A DNA stretch of 64,000 nt. It comes from an uncultured Pelagibacteraceae bacterium (lineage in GTDB: Bacteria; Pseudomonadota; Alphaproteobacteria; Pelagibacterales; Pelagibacteraceae). The notes below the pieces were generated by a model. It saw nothing but the letters and a program-made list of their open reading frames with translations, did no database searches and was not told where the DNA came from. The position numbers and the translations under genes are program-made. The DNA is taken from positions 62,001-126,000 of the forward strand of contig CACHVY010000003.1 of NCBI GenBank assembly GCA_902583455.1. The letters are read 5' to 3'. Below, one piece after another: positions 35,380-45,059 of this stretch. Positions within the stretch are counted from its first letter, which is position 1; the number at the start of each line of letters is the position of its first letter.

Positions 35380-35414
35380 GGCTTTGAATAAAAGCCGTAG
35401 TTTAAATTTAAACT
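35380..35414 (+). promoter_or_regulatory. Hairpin GGCTTT-gaata-AAAGCC (35380-35396) and 16-bp palindrome AGTTTAAATTTAAACT (35399-35414) in the proteorhodopsin upstream region
   Basis: Direct reading of inverted repeats 30-65 nt before the ATG; function not established. Confidence 0.5.
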
Positions 35415-35444
35415 AAAAAAAACTAACTAAAGAGGGAGTTTTTT

Positions 35445-36209
35445 ATGAAAACAATGAAAATGTTAGCTTTGGTGCTAGTTCTTTTCGGAGCTACTACAGC
35501 AGCTAACTCAGCAACAGCCTTCTTAGCCACAGATGATTTCGTAGGTATTTCATTTTGGCTAATTTCAATGGGTATGTTGGCAGCTACAGCATTTTTCTTT
35601 ATGGAGCAAGCAAACGTTGGTGCTCAGTGGAGAAAATCAGTAAACGTAGCTGGATTAGTAACAGGTATTGCATTTATCCACTATATGTACATGAGAGCGG
35701 TTTGGGTTGAAACAGGTGATACTCCTACTGTTTACAGATACATCGATTGGTTAATTACTGTACCACTACAGTTAGTAGAATTTTATCTAATTCTATCTGC
35801 AGTTAAAAAAGTACCAACAGGAATATTCTGGAGAATTTTAATCGGTTCTTTAGTGATGTTAATTGGTGGTTATCTTGGAGAAGCAGGAATGATAAACGCT
35901 ACTCTTGGTTTTGTAATCGGAATGGCTGGATGGATTTACATTTTATATGAAATCTTTTCTGGTGAAGCAGGCAAAGTTGCTGCTAAATCTGGTAACAAAT
36001 CATTAGTAACAGCATTCAGCGCTTTAAGAATGATCGTTACTGTAGGTTGGGCTATTTACCCGCTAGGTTATATCTTCGGATACTTAACAGGTGGTGTAGA
36101 CGCTAACTCATTAAACGTAATTTACAACTTAGCAGACTTCGTTAATAAGATCGCTTTTGGTATTATTATCTGGTCTTGTGCAGTTGCAAACTCTGGAAGA
36201 AGAGCGTAA
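35445..36209 (+). CDS. Proteorhodopsin, predicted blue-tuned (Gln at tuning position)
   Basis: 'YRYIDWLITVPLQLVEFYLIL' (D97, Q105, E108 by family numbering), retinal Lys in 'LADFVNKIAFG'. Confidence 0.98.
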   Translation: MKTMKMLALVLVLFGATTAANSATAFLATDDFVGISFWLISMGMLAATAFFFMEQANVGAQWRKSVNVAGLVTGIAFIHYMYMRAVWVETGDTPTVYRYIDWLITVPLQLVEFYLILSAVKKVPTGIFWRILIGSLVMLIGGYLGEAGMINATLGFVIGMAGWIYILYEIFSGEAGKVAAKSGNKSLVTAFSALRMIVTVGWAIYPLGYIFGYLTGGVDANSLNVIYNLADFVNKIAFGIIIWSCAVANSGRRA

Positions 36210-36234
36210 TAAGCTTCAACCGAGTTGAAATTTT

Positions 36235-36610
<376 letters not shown>

Positions 36611-36611
<1 letters not shown>

Positions 36612-37630
36612 TGATAAAAACAGATGCTTTAATTATTGGAGCAGGTCCAACAGGATTATTTACAGCACATCAATTAAAAATAATTGGGCTAGATTGTCAG
36701 ATAGTTGATAACCTAGATAAAATAGGTGGTCAATGTATAGAACTTTATCCAGATAAACCTATTTATGATATTCCTGCAATACCCGAATGCACAGGAGAAG
36801 AGTTAACACAAAATTTAATTAAACAACTTGAACCTTTCAAAATAAAATTTCATTTAAATGAAAGAGTTGATGAAGTAAAAAAAGATAACAATACTTGGGA
36901 AGTTAAAACTAGTAATGGTACAAAATTTAGCACCCCAAATGTTATTATTGCTGGCGGCGTAGGTTCTTTTGAGCCAAGAAAATTTTCTTTAAAAGAGTGT
37001 GAACAGTTTGAAAATAAGTCTATATTTTATTCTATAAAAAATAAAAAAATATTTGAGGGAAAAACTGTTACTATTTTTGGTGGTGGGGATAGTGCACTTG
37101 ATTGGGCAGTAGAACTATCAAAAACTTCAAAAGTTAACCTAATTCACAGAAGAGATGAGTTTAGAGGTGCTAATGCTACCGTTGATAAAGTCCATGAATT
37201 AGCAAAATCAGGCAAAATAAATTTATTCACCAAGTATCAATTAAGTGGAATAGGGGGATCAAGAAATTTAGAAAGTGTAGAAATTACACACGAAAACAAA
37301 GAAGTTAAAACATTTAAAACAGATTATATGCTTGGCTTTTTTGGATTGATTATGCAGCTTGGACCAATTGCCAACTGGGGACTGAATCTTGATAAAAAAA
37401 CAATTGAGGTAGATACTGAGAAATTTGAAACAAATCAAAAAGGCATATACGCCGTTGGTGATATATGTACTTACCCTGGCAAATTAAAACTTATTTTATC
37501 TGGTTTTCACGAAGGAGCGCTAGCAGCAAGGGCTTGTTTTAAATTAGCAAGACCAAATGAAAAATATAGATTTGAATTCACCACATCTTCTAAAACTATA
37601 AAGAATAGACTTGGTGTAAAAAGTGATTGA
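36611..37630 (+). CDS. Ferredoxin--NADP reductase (thioredoxin-reductase-like type)
   Basis: 'IIGAGPTGLFTAHQL', 'IGGQCIELYPDKPIYDIPA', 'FGGGDSALDWAVEL', 'YAVGDICTYPGKLKLILSGFHEGALAA'. Confidence 0.94.
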
Positions 37631-38243
37631 GTTATATACTGCAAATACTCCTAACGGTAAAAAAATATCAATTATGTTAGAGGAAATTGGATTTAAATAT
37701 AATGTAAATACAATTGATTTAAATAAGGGTGATCAATTTAAACTTGAGTTTAAAAAGATTAGCCCGTTCAGCAAAATACCTGTTATAAAAGACCACGATA
37801 ACAATGAAATAATTTTTGAGTCTGGAGCTATTCTAATTTACCTTGCTGAAAAGAGCGGAAAGTTCTTTGATAATAAAAATATTGTTACACAATGGTTGAT
37901 GGCTCAAATGGGTTATGTGGGACCAATGCTAGGACAACATCATCAGTTTCATCATTACAATCCAGGTAAAAGCGAATTTGGTGAAAACAGATATTTCAAA
38001 ATATCAACTTCAATCTATAAAAATTTGGATGAAAGACTATCGGTCTCCAAATATCTTGCGGGCGAAAACTACTCAATAGCAGATATTGCAACCTTCCCTT
38101 GGATTGCAAGACACGATTGGCACGATATAGGACTTAAAAATTACAAAAACCTTTCTAGATGGTATTTAGAAATATCTGAGAGAGATGCTGTTAAAAAGGG
38201 ATACGATTATTTAAATAAAGGAGAAAAAATTCCAAAACCTTAA
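37623..38243 (+). CDS. Glutathione S-transferase family protein
   Basis: 'ELYTANTPNGKKISIMLEEIG', 'SPFSKIPVI', 'FESGAILIYLAEK', 'YSIADIATFPWI'. Confidence 0.93.
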   Translation: MIELYTANTPNGKKISIMLEEIGFKYNVNTIDLNKGDQFKLEFKKISPFSKIPVIKDHDNNEIIFESGAILIYLAEKSGKFFDNKNIVTQWLMAQMGYVGPMLGQHHQFHHYNPGKSEFGENRYFKISTSIYKNLDERLSVSKYLAGENYSIADIATFPWIARHDWHDIGLKNYKNLSRWYLEISERDAVKKGYDYLNKGEKIPKP

Positions 38244-38659
38244 ACATCGTCTGCGTAAACTTTTTCCTCTTTTTCGTGTTTTTCCTGAGCAGCAATAGAT
38301 AAAGTTGCAACTGGTCTAGCTATAAGTCTTTTAATTCCGATTGGTTCTCCAGTCTCCTCACAGAACCCATACGTTCCATCTTTAATTTTTCTTAAAGCCG
38401 AGTCTATTTTTGATATCAGTTTTATTTGTCTGTTGATTGCTCTCATCTCAACATTTTTGTCTGTATAAGAGCTTGCTTGATCCACAATATCTGCAGAGGT
38501 ACTATTATCATCCATAGAACTATTATATAAAGCTTCGTTATTTGATCTAACCAAATCCTTCTTCCAAGCTAATAGTTTATTTTTAAAAAACACTTTATGT
38601 TTTTCACACATATACTTTTCCGATTCTTTGGGAACGTAAGTTTTAGAAATTCTAACCAT
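38240..38659 (-). CDS. dksA: DksA/TraR family transcriptional regulator
   Basis: 'RKIKDGTYGFCEETGEPIGIKRLIARPVATLSI' DksA motif (non-canonical cysteine pattern). Confidence 0.92.
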   Translation of the reverse strand: MVRISKTYVPKESEKYMCEKHKVFFKNKLLAWKKDLVRSNNEALYNSSMDDNSTSADIVDQASSYTDKNVEMRAINRQIKLISKIDSALRKIKDGTYGFCEETGEPIGIKRLIARPVATLSIAAQEKHEKEEKVYADDV

Positions 38660-38737
38660 TATCTATTTTAAAACGCTCGAAGTATATTCAGCAAATAGGT
38701 AGTGTCAAGCAAGGTTTAATTGTATAAATTCAAATAA

Positions 38738-40057
38738 ATGGTGATTTATAAAAAGCAAATAAAAATTTATTTTTATATTTTTTTGGTAATCCATTTAATT
38801 TTATGGACTCTGGTTCCATCTTTAACAAATAACAACCTTCCACTCGATACAATCGAAGCTTTAGCCTGGGGCAGTAATTTAGATTGGGGTTTTAATAAAC
38901 ATCCTCCAATGAGCGCATTTATAGTAGAAATTTTTTATAATATTTTTGGTTCAAACGATTGGGCATATTATCTCCTTAGTCAGATCTTTATAATTTTTTC
39001 ATTTTTTGTAATTTTTCAGTTCAGTAAAGAAATTTTAAATAATGAAATTTTAGCGGTCATATCTGTTTTATTGTTAGAGGGTATTTATTTTTACAATTTC
39101 ACGACCCCCGAATTTAACGTGAACGTTTGTCAAATTCCTTTTTGGGTTTTGACAGTTTATTATTCATGGAAAGTCTTTAATCAAAAAATACCTAAATTAA
39201 AAGATTGTGTTATTGTTGGAGTATTTGCTGTTGGTGGGTTTTTATCTAAATATCTATTTATTTATTTACTAATAGCAATTGATATACTTTTCATTTATTT
39301 AATATTTTTTAAGAAAGATAGAAAATTTCATTTTAATTATTTAATTTCAGTTGAAGTTTTTTTAGTTTTATTAATCCCACATATTATATGGTTATTTAAT
39401 AATGATTTTATTACAGTGACTTATGGACTAGCAAGATCTAGCGCAGACAGTTCGACTTTTTTAAATCATCTTATTTACCCAGCAATATTTATATTCAAAC
39501 AAATTGGAATATTAGTTCCATTTTTTGTTATGTTATGTTTTCTCATAAAAAAAATTAAAATTAATTATAATTTAAAGGATAAAAAACTTTTATTTTTATT
39601 AGCAATAAATCTTTTACCAATTTTTTTAATTCTTTTTACATCTATGATAATGGGTTCAAAAATACGAACAATGTGGATGACACCTTTTTATTTATTTTTT
39701 GGAACTTTATTGGTTTACGTTTTCCAAAAATATATTGTAAAACAAAATTATAAAAGTTTTATGATATCATTTTTAATCTTATTTCTTTTATCCCCAATTA
39801 CATATGCTTACGTTTCAATAACGGAAACTAATAAAAGAACTGATTATCCTGGTAAGCAAATTGCAGATAAAGTTCAATTGAGATGGGATAAAGAATTTAA
39901 AGAACCAATAAATGTTATTTTAGGAAATGAGTGGAATGCGGGAAATTTATCATATCATCTAAGCTCCAGACCTAAGTGGATTGGAGAAATTAATGAAGTT
40001 AATCTTGATAAAATGCAAAAATATTTATGCATTGATAAGGTTTGTGTTGGTAATTAA
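38738..40057 (+). CDS. GT39/ArnT-like membrane glycosyltransferase
   Basis: 'PLDTIEALAWGSNLDWGFNKHPPMSAFIVE' plus multiple TM segments. Confidence 0.82.
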   Translation: MVIYKKQIKIYFYIFLVIHLILWTLVPSLTNNNLPLDTIEALAWGSNLDWGFNKHPPMSAFIVEIFYNIFGSNDWAYYLLSQIFIIFSFFVIFQFSKEILNNEILAVISVLLLEGIYFYNFTTPEFNVNVCQIPFWVLTVYYSWKVFNQKIPKLKDCVIVGVFAVGGFLSKYLFIYLLIAIDILFIYLIFFKKDRKFHFNYLISVEVFLVLLIPHIIWLFNNDFITVTYGLARSSADSSTFLNHLIYPAIFIFKQIGILVPFFVMLCFLIKKIKINYNLKDKKLLFLLAINLLPIFLILFTSMIMGSKIRTMWMTPFYLFFGTLLVYVFQKYIVKQNYKSFMISFLILFLLSPITYAYVSITETNKRTDYPGKQIADKVQLRWDKEFKEPINVILGNEWNAGNLSYHLSSRPKWIGEINEVNLDKMQKYLCIDKVCVGN

Positions 40058-40068
40058 AATATAAAAAA

Positions 40069-41220
40069 ATGAATTTAATAATTCAGAACATAATTGAAGT
40101 ATTAAAAAATCATGATGGTGTATTAGGTTTTAACGATTTAGTTAGCGACCTAAAACAAAACTACTTTGTTAAAGCTGATAAAAATATTAGCACAATAGTA
40201 GAAAAGGAGTTGAGAGGTAACCCAAAAACTTTTTTTGAAATAGAATCGAAAAAAAATTTATGGGCTTTATCAGCCTATAAAAATAGATATTATTGGGTTT
40301 CCCAAAATCAAACTTTCAAAGTTGAGAGAAGGGAAGGTTATTTATGGGCACCTTATAAAAATTCTAAGAGAAAAGAGTTATTCCATTGGGAAACTATGAG
40401 GTATCTAAAAAAAGGAGATGTAATTTTCTCTCATTACAAAGGACAAATTAAATGTATTTCTGTTGTAAAAGATAAAGCTACCGAGAATTATGAAAGACCT
40501 AAGGAATTTAAAAAGACCCTACCTTGGATGAACTTAGGTAGAATGGTAAAAGTAGACTATGTTGACATTGAACCATTAAATTTAACAAAAGAAATTATAA
40601 AAGAACTAAATAAATATAAACCAGATAAAAACTGGATTTACGATAGAAATTTAAAACATAATGTAATTTATCTTTTGCCATTACCTTTAGTTGCTGCTAA
40701 ATATTTAATTGATCAAATCAAAAAAAATCAAAAAATAACAATCCAAGACATTGAATATTTCAATGAGGATCATACTTCTAGTTTAGCTGACATAAAAAAT
40801 TCCAAGAGAAAATCTGGGCAAGGTTTTGGTCTTAGTTACAAAGAAAAGAAAATTGTTGAGAAATACGCAATGGATAAATACAAAAATATGATGCTCAAAG
40901 ATGGATGGTCTATACAAGATTTTAGTTCTCGACGAGATAAAGGATATGATATTTTGTTAGAAAAAAACCCTAACAAAATACTTGCTGAAATAAAAGGAAC
41001 GACAGGCTCAAGTGACAAAATTATATTGACTAAAAACGAAGTAGCAGCCGCAAAAAAAAATTATCCATATGCAGCATTAATAATTGTTTCTGGAATACAT
41101 TTAGATAGATCAAAAGATCCACCTTTACCTAGCTTAGGTAAAGTTAAAGAAATTTATAATTGGCAAATAGAAAACCACAATCTTGAACCGATAAACTTTT
41201 ACTATACAATAGACAAATAA
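40069..41220 (+). CDS. Putative modified-nucleic-acid reader/nuclease: N-terminal wHTH-like region, EVE/PUA-like domain, C-terminal DUF3883-type PD-(D/E)XK domain
   Basis: 'RYYWVSQNQTFKVERREGYLWAPYKNSKRKELFHWETMRYLKKGDVIFSHYKGQIKCISVV' (EVE-like); 'GWSIQDFSSRRDKGYDILLEKNPNKILAEIKGTTGSSDKIILTKNEVAAAKKNYPYAALIIVSG' (DUF3883-like D...ExK). Confidence 0.72.
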   Translation: MNLIIQNIIEVLKNHDGVLGFNDLVSDLKQNYFVKADKNISTIVEKELRGNPKTFFEIESKKNLWALSAYKNRYYWVSQNQTFKVERREGYLWAPYKNSKRKELFHWETMRYLKKGDVIFSHYKGQIKCISVVKDKATENYERPKEFKKTLPWMNLGRMVKVDYVDIEPLNLTKEIIKELNKYKPDKNWIYDRNLKHNVIYLLPLPLVAAKYLIDQIKKNQKITIQDIEYFNEDHTSSLADIKNSKRKSGQGFGLSYKEKKIVEKYAMDKYKNMMLKDGWSIQDFSSRRDKGYDILLEKNPNKILAEIKGTTGSSDKIILTKNEVAAAKKNYPYAALIIVSGIHLDRSKDPPLPSLGKVKEIYNWQIENHNLEPINFYYTIDK

Positions 41221-41222
41221 AT

Positions 41223-44045
41223 ATGCCGTATAAACTACCTGCCGACCAAAGATGCGCTCTTATAACAAGAGCAATTGAAATTGATTTAAGGGATCTAATC
41301 AAGGAAAAAATAATTCCATTAAAAAAAATAGAGGATTTAATACATCCGAATATATTACAAAAAATTAATGATAGAATTACCAAAGAAATTAAAAGTGACT
41401 TTCAAATGTCTAATAAAATCGATGATAATGATTTTGTAGATTACTTTGATTATGGGACTGCCCTTGATATCCTAAAAAAAAATAAGGCGATTTTAGAAAA
41501 AAAATACTCAATTACTTTTGAAAAATATGTCGACGAATTAATAAAGATTAAACCTGTAAGAGATTTTTCAATACATGGAAGAATTCTACTAGCTTCTCAC
41601 TTAGATATTATAGAAAACTTTAGCGAAAAAATAACAAAAAAAAATGAAATTATATTTGATACTACAATAAAACAAATTAATTCTCTTAAAGACAAAACTT
41701 TTGAAGATTCTTATGAGTTTGAAAATTTAGATGAAAGAGATGATAATAATAACTTACCAAGACCTGATACCAATGAGACCGGATATATTGAAAGACTAGA
41801 ACTAAATCAAAGGATCAATAAAGTTTTAAATAATTACCCAGTTATTTCATTCATTGGTGATGCAGGTACAGGCAAAACTGCTACTGCTATAAAAAAAGGA
41901 TACGATTTAGCACTTGAAGATAAATTTGATATAATTTGGTTTCACAGTTTTAAAACTGAAAAGTTCTCATTAGGAGAAATTAAACAAATAAAGAACGATA
42001 TTAATACAACTGATAAATTTTTACTTAGCTCTCTTAAAATTGGAGATTATGATAAAGATCCAATTAAAAATTTAGTAAAATATCTTGAAAAAAATAAAGT
42101 TTTATTAATTTTAGATAATTTAGAAACAGTTTTAGATCAAAATATACTTAACTTCTTAGATTATTTTGCTGAAGCCGAGCATGAAAGTAAAGTTATATTG
42201 ACCTCTCGAATACCAGTAAACAGAGGAGATATGGCTATAAAGGTTGGATCATTCAAAGACCATGAAGCTATAGCATACTTTAGAAAACTGTTAAATTTTT
42301 ACGATTTAAAACATTTGCATGAAACTTTGGACGAAAAATTAATAAAAAAATTAATAAAAAAAAGATCTAACAATCCACTTCAAATAAAACTTTCAATTGG
42401 AGCAGTTTCTGGTGGAAAAAGTATTGAGGACGCATTTAAGGATGATGTAGATCTTTTAAATTTCTGTTATACAAATGTTTTTGATACTTTCTCTGACACT
42501 GGTAAAAAAATATTAGAATGCTGTTATCACTTAAATAGAGAATTAAATCTTTCTGATATTTGTTTACTTTTAGAAAATATTGAGCCAAATAAAATTTCGC
42601 TAAATTTAAGAGATTTAGTGTCAAAAAATTTTATAGTTTCAAATTTAAAAAAAAGTGAGACAAGCTATTTTATAATCAGAAGAGAAGTAATTCCTTTTTT
42701 AGAAAAAAATAAGATTTTCGAAGATGAGAATAAAAAAAAGGACATATTTGGCAAGTTTACCAAGATGACCGCCGCAACAACTTTTATGGACGTAAATATA
42801 GATAGAATTGATGAATTAAAATCGCACTGGGATGAAATTCTGATAAGAAAAAATTCGGATAAGTTTGCAGGAATGCAACTTAGAAACGCAAATAGAATTA
42901 TGAAGTCAAAACAAAACATATTAGGTTCTGTCGCATATAAAAAAGAGGCTTTAACTTCCAGACAAAGAGAAAAAATGGAGAGCTTCGATAAAGAATTTTT
43001 ATCAATTATAAGCAATTTAAAAAAAACTCATCCTGATTATTGCGAGGTTTTTAGAGTTGAAGCTATATATCATCTGATAGATAGAGACACAGCAAACGTG
43101 ATCAACTGCTTTGAAAAAGCCATAAATCTTCAGCCGGACTATCCAAATTTAAGAACTTTTTATGCTACAAGTCTTAGACAACTAGATGATCTTGAAAATT
43201 CTCTTAAAATTGCAAGGGAAAATTATGGTTTATATCCAAATAGACTATCTGATCTTGAAAATTTAATACTAGCAAAATATTTTAACAAAGAAAATGACGA
43301 TGAGTTAAAGAAATTAATAATCAAGCTTAAAGAATTAATTACATCTAATAGGAATAATCTTGCAGAAAAAGAATTAAGAAAAAGTGCTATGCGAGTTATA
43401 TCATACTATACAAGAAGAGCAGACCATTCATATTTTAAAGAACGTAACCTTGAGGAAGCATTTAATTATGTAAAAAAAACTTTTGAGGAGTATGATGAAT
43501 ATAAATCAAATGGTTTAGTTGACTATTTTACAGTTTATTCAACTATAAATAAAACGAATTATGTATTAAGAAATTTAGCTTCAGAATGGAGAAATAAAAA
43601 AAAAGAAAGTTCAGAAATTAGACAATATATAGATAGAATTAGAGCAGAATTTAAGGAGTTCCCAAATATGGCTGATAGAAGAAGAAATAAAGTAGTTTTG
43701 GGCGGAACTTATATTGGCAAATTTTGGCATGATACAAAAAATCATTTTAAAGAGAATGGAGGTGGGTACATTGTCTTAGAGGACTCTTACATTGAGGAGT
43801 ATGGAATTACAACATTTAAAATTTATATAAGAGAAAGCAATTTACCTGAAGAGATCAAAAAATTAAATGGGAGAGATCGTAGTGGCAAATACCTTAAATT
43901 TAAAGTTGAAAAGCTTTATGCACCAAAGAAATCCACATACTATCTCTCAGCAACAAATGCAGAAATATCAGACTTTAATAATTTTAAGAAAGGCAAACTT
44001 GATGTTTCAAGAGAGACAAAATATGGATTTCGTGGATCCTACTAA
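41223..44045 (+). CDS. HEPN-like/STAND (NB-ARC-like) NTPase with TPR-like region and unknown C-terminal domain
   Basis: Walker A 'GDAGTGKTATA', Walker B 'VLLILDNLETVLD', 'KVILTSR' motif; N-terminal 'VRDFSIHGR' (R-x4-H); TPR-like 'AIYHLIDRDTANVINCFEKAINLQPDYPNLRTFYATSL'. Confidence 0.78.
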   Translation: MPYKLPADQRCALITRAIEIDLRDLIKEKIIPLKKIEDLIHPNILQKINDRITKEIKSDFQMSNKIDDNDFVDYFDYGTALDILKKNKAILEKKYSITFEKYVDELIKIKPVRDFSIHGRILLASHLDIIENFSEKITKKNEIIFDTTIKQINSLKDKTFEDSYEFENLDERDDNNNLPRPDTNETGYIERLELNQRINKVLNNYPVISFIGDAGTGKTATAIKKGYDLALEDKFDIIWFHSFKTEKFSLGEIKQIKNDINTTDKFLLSSLKIGDYDKDPIKNLVKYLEKNKVLLILDNLETVLDQNILNFLDYFAEAEHESKVILTSRIPVNRGDMAIKVGSFKDHEAIAYFRKLLNFYDLKHLHETLDEKLIKKLIKKRSNNPLQIKLSIGAVSGGKSIEDAFKDDVDLLNFCYTNVFDTFSDTGKKILECCYHLNRELNLSDICLLLENIEPNKISLNLRDLVSKNFIVSNLKKSETSYFIIRREVIPFLEKNKIFEDENKKKDIFGKFTKMTAATTFMDVNIDRIDELKSHWDEILIRKNSDKFAGMQLRNANRIMKSKQNILGSVAYKKEALTSRQREKMESFDKEFLSIISNLKKTHPDYCEVFRVEAIYHLIDRDTANVINCFEKAINLQPDYPNLRTFYATSLRQLDDLENSLKIARENYGLYPNRLSDLENLILAKYFNKENDDELKKLIIKLKELITSNRNNLAEKELRKSAMRVISYYTRRADHSYFKERNLEEAFNYVKKTFEEYDEYKSNGLVDYFTVYSTINKTNYVLRNLASEWRNKKKESSEIRQYIDRIRAEFKEFPNMADRRRNKVVLGGTYIGKFWHDTKNHFKENGGGYIVLEDSYIEEYGITTFKIYIRESNLPEEIKKLNGRDRSGKYLKFKVEKLYAPKKSTYYLSATNAEISDFNNFKKGKLDVSRETKYGFRGSY

Positions 44046-44049
44046 ATAA

Positions 44050-44178
44050 GTGAATAAATTTTTAGAAAAAAATAAAAAATTAATATTAATAATTTTTATA
44101 ATTGCTGTGATAGAATTTTCAGGGCATGGAATATTTGCATCCTTAATAAGATTTCTGAGTTCAATTAATTCAATATGA
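44050..44178 (+). CDS. Small putative membrane protein (42 aa, GTG start), overlaps the glycosyltransferase start by ATGA
   Basis: Translated by eye: VNKFLEKNKKLILIIFIIAVIEFSGHGIFASLIRFLSSINSI*; one TM segment; absent from ORF track because short. Confidence 0.5.
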   Translation: MNKFLEKNKKLILIIFIIAVIEFSGHGIFASLIRFLSSINSI

Positions 44179-45044
44179 AAATTAAAGTATTAATACCTCT
44201 TTATAACGATTGGCAATCCCTGCTTAAGCTTCTTGAAAATATTAACCATGTTATTAGTGATATAGATCACATTATCTCTTTTGTAGTTGTAAATGATGGG
44301 TCAACTGAAAAGATCCCTAACAGGTTTTCCAGTTACTCAAAAATAAATTCTATTAAAATTATAAATTTGAAAGAAAATGTTGGTCATGCCAGGTCTATTG
44401 CAACTGGTTTAAAATTTATTTTAGAAAATGACGACTTTGACTATATTATACCCATGGACTCAGATGGCGAGGATAGACCCGATGAAATAAAAGAATTAAT
44501 AAAAAAAATAGATCCACAATCTAATTTGCCAATAGTTTGTGAAAGAGTAAAAAGATCAGAAGGAATTTTTTTTAGATTTTGTTATTTTTTGCATAAATTG
44601 ATTACATTTACATTTACAGGAAGATCTATTAAGTTTGGAAATTTCACTTGCCTTCCAAAAGAAGTAGTAAAAAGTATGATCAACGAAAAGGCCACTTGGA
44701 GTAGTTTTTCAGGATCCTTATCTAAAATCTCTATAGTTAAAATTGGAATACCTTCAGAAAGAGGCACAAGATACTTCGGACCGTCTAAAATGAGTTTTAA
44801 AAACCTTATAATTCACTCTTTATCAATAATAGCGGTTTTTAAGTTTAATGTTTTAATTAGATCAATATTATTTTTTTTTATATATCTTTTTTTAATTTAT
44901 GAAAAAATTTCGGTAATTACATTAATACCTATTTTACTAATAATTATATTCAATTTATTAGTATTTATAGTCTCTAAAAGGGAAAATTTAGAGGATTATA
45001 AAAACTCAATTAAGAATATTTTTGATGTAAAAATCATTAAATAA
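44175..45044 (+). CDS. Glycosyltransferase family 2 (dolichol/undecaprenyl-phosphate mannosyltransferase-like)
   Basis: 'VLIPLYNDWQSLLKLLENI...VVNDGSTE', 'PMDSDGEDRPDEI', C-terminal TM helices. Confidence 0.92.
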   Translation: MKIKVLIPLYNDWQSLLKLLENINHVISDIDHIISFVVVNDGSTEKIPNRFSSYSKINSIKIINLKENVGHARSIATGLKFILENDDFDYIIPMDSDGEDRPDEIKELIKKIDPQSNLPIVCERVKRSEGIFFRFCYFLHKLITFTFTGRSIKFGNFTCLPKEVVKSMINEKATWSSFSGSLSKISIVKIGIPSERGTRYFGPSKMSFKNLIIHSLSIIAVFKFNVLIRSILFFFIYLFLIYEKISVITLIPILLIIIFNLLVFIVSKRENLEDYKNSIKNIFDVKIIK

Positions 45045-45059
45045 TACTAAAATTTTGTA

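Noticed and set aside
43867-44049. 60-aa ORF at the end of the STAND gene in another frame
   Set aside because: Lies within the 940-aa reading frame and lacks any feature; composition looks like a chance frame
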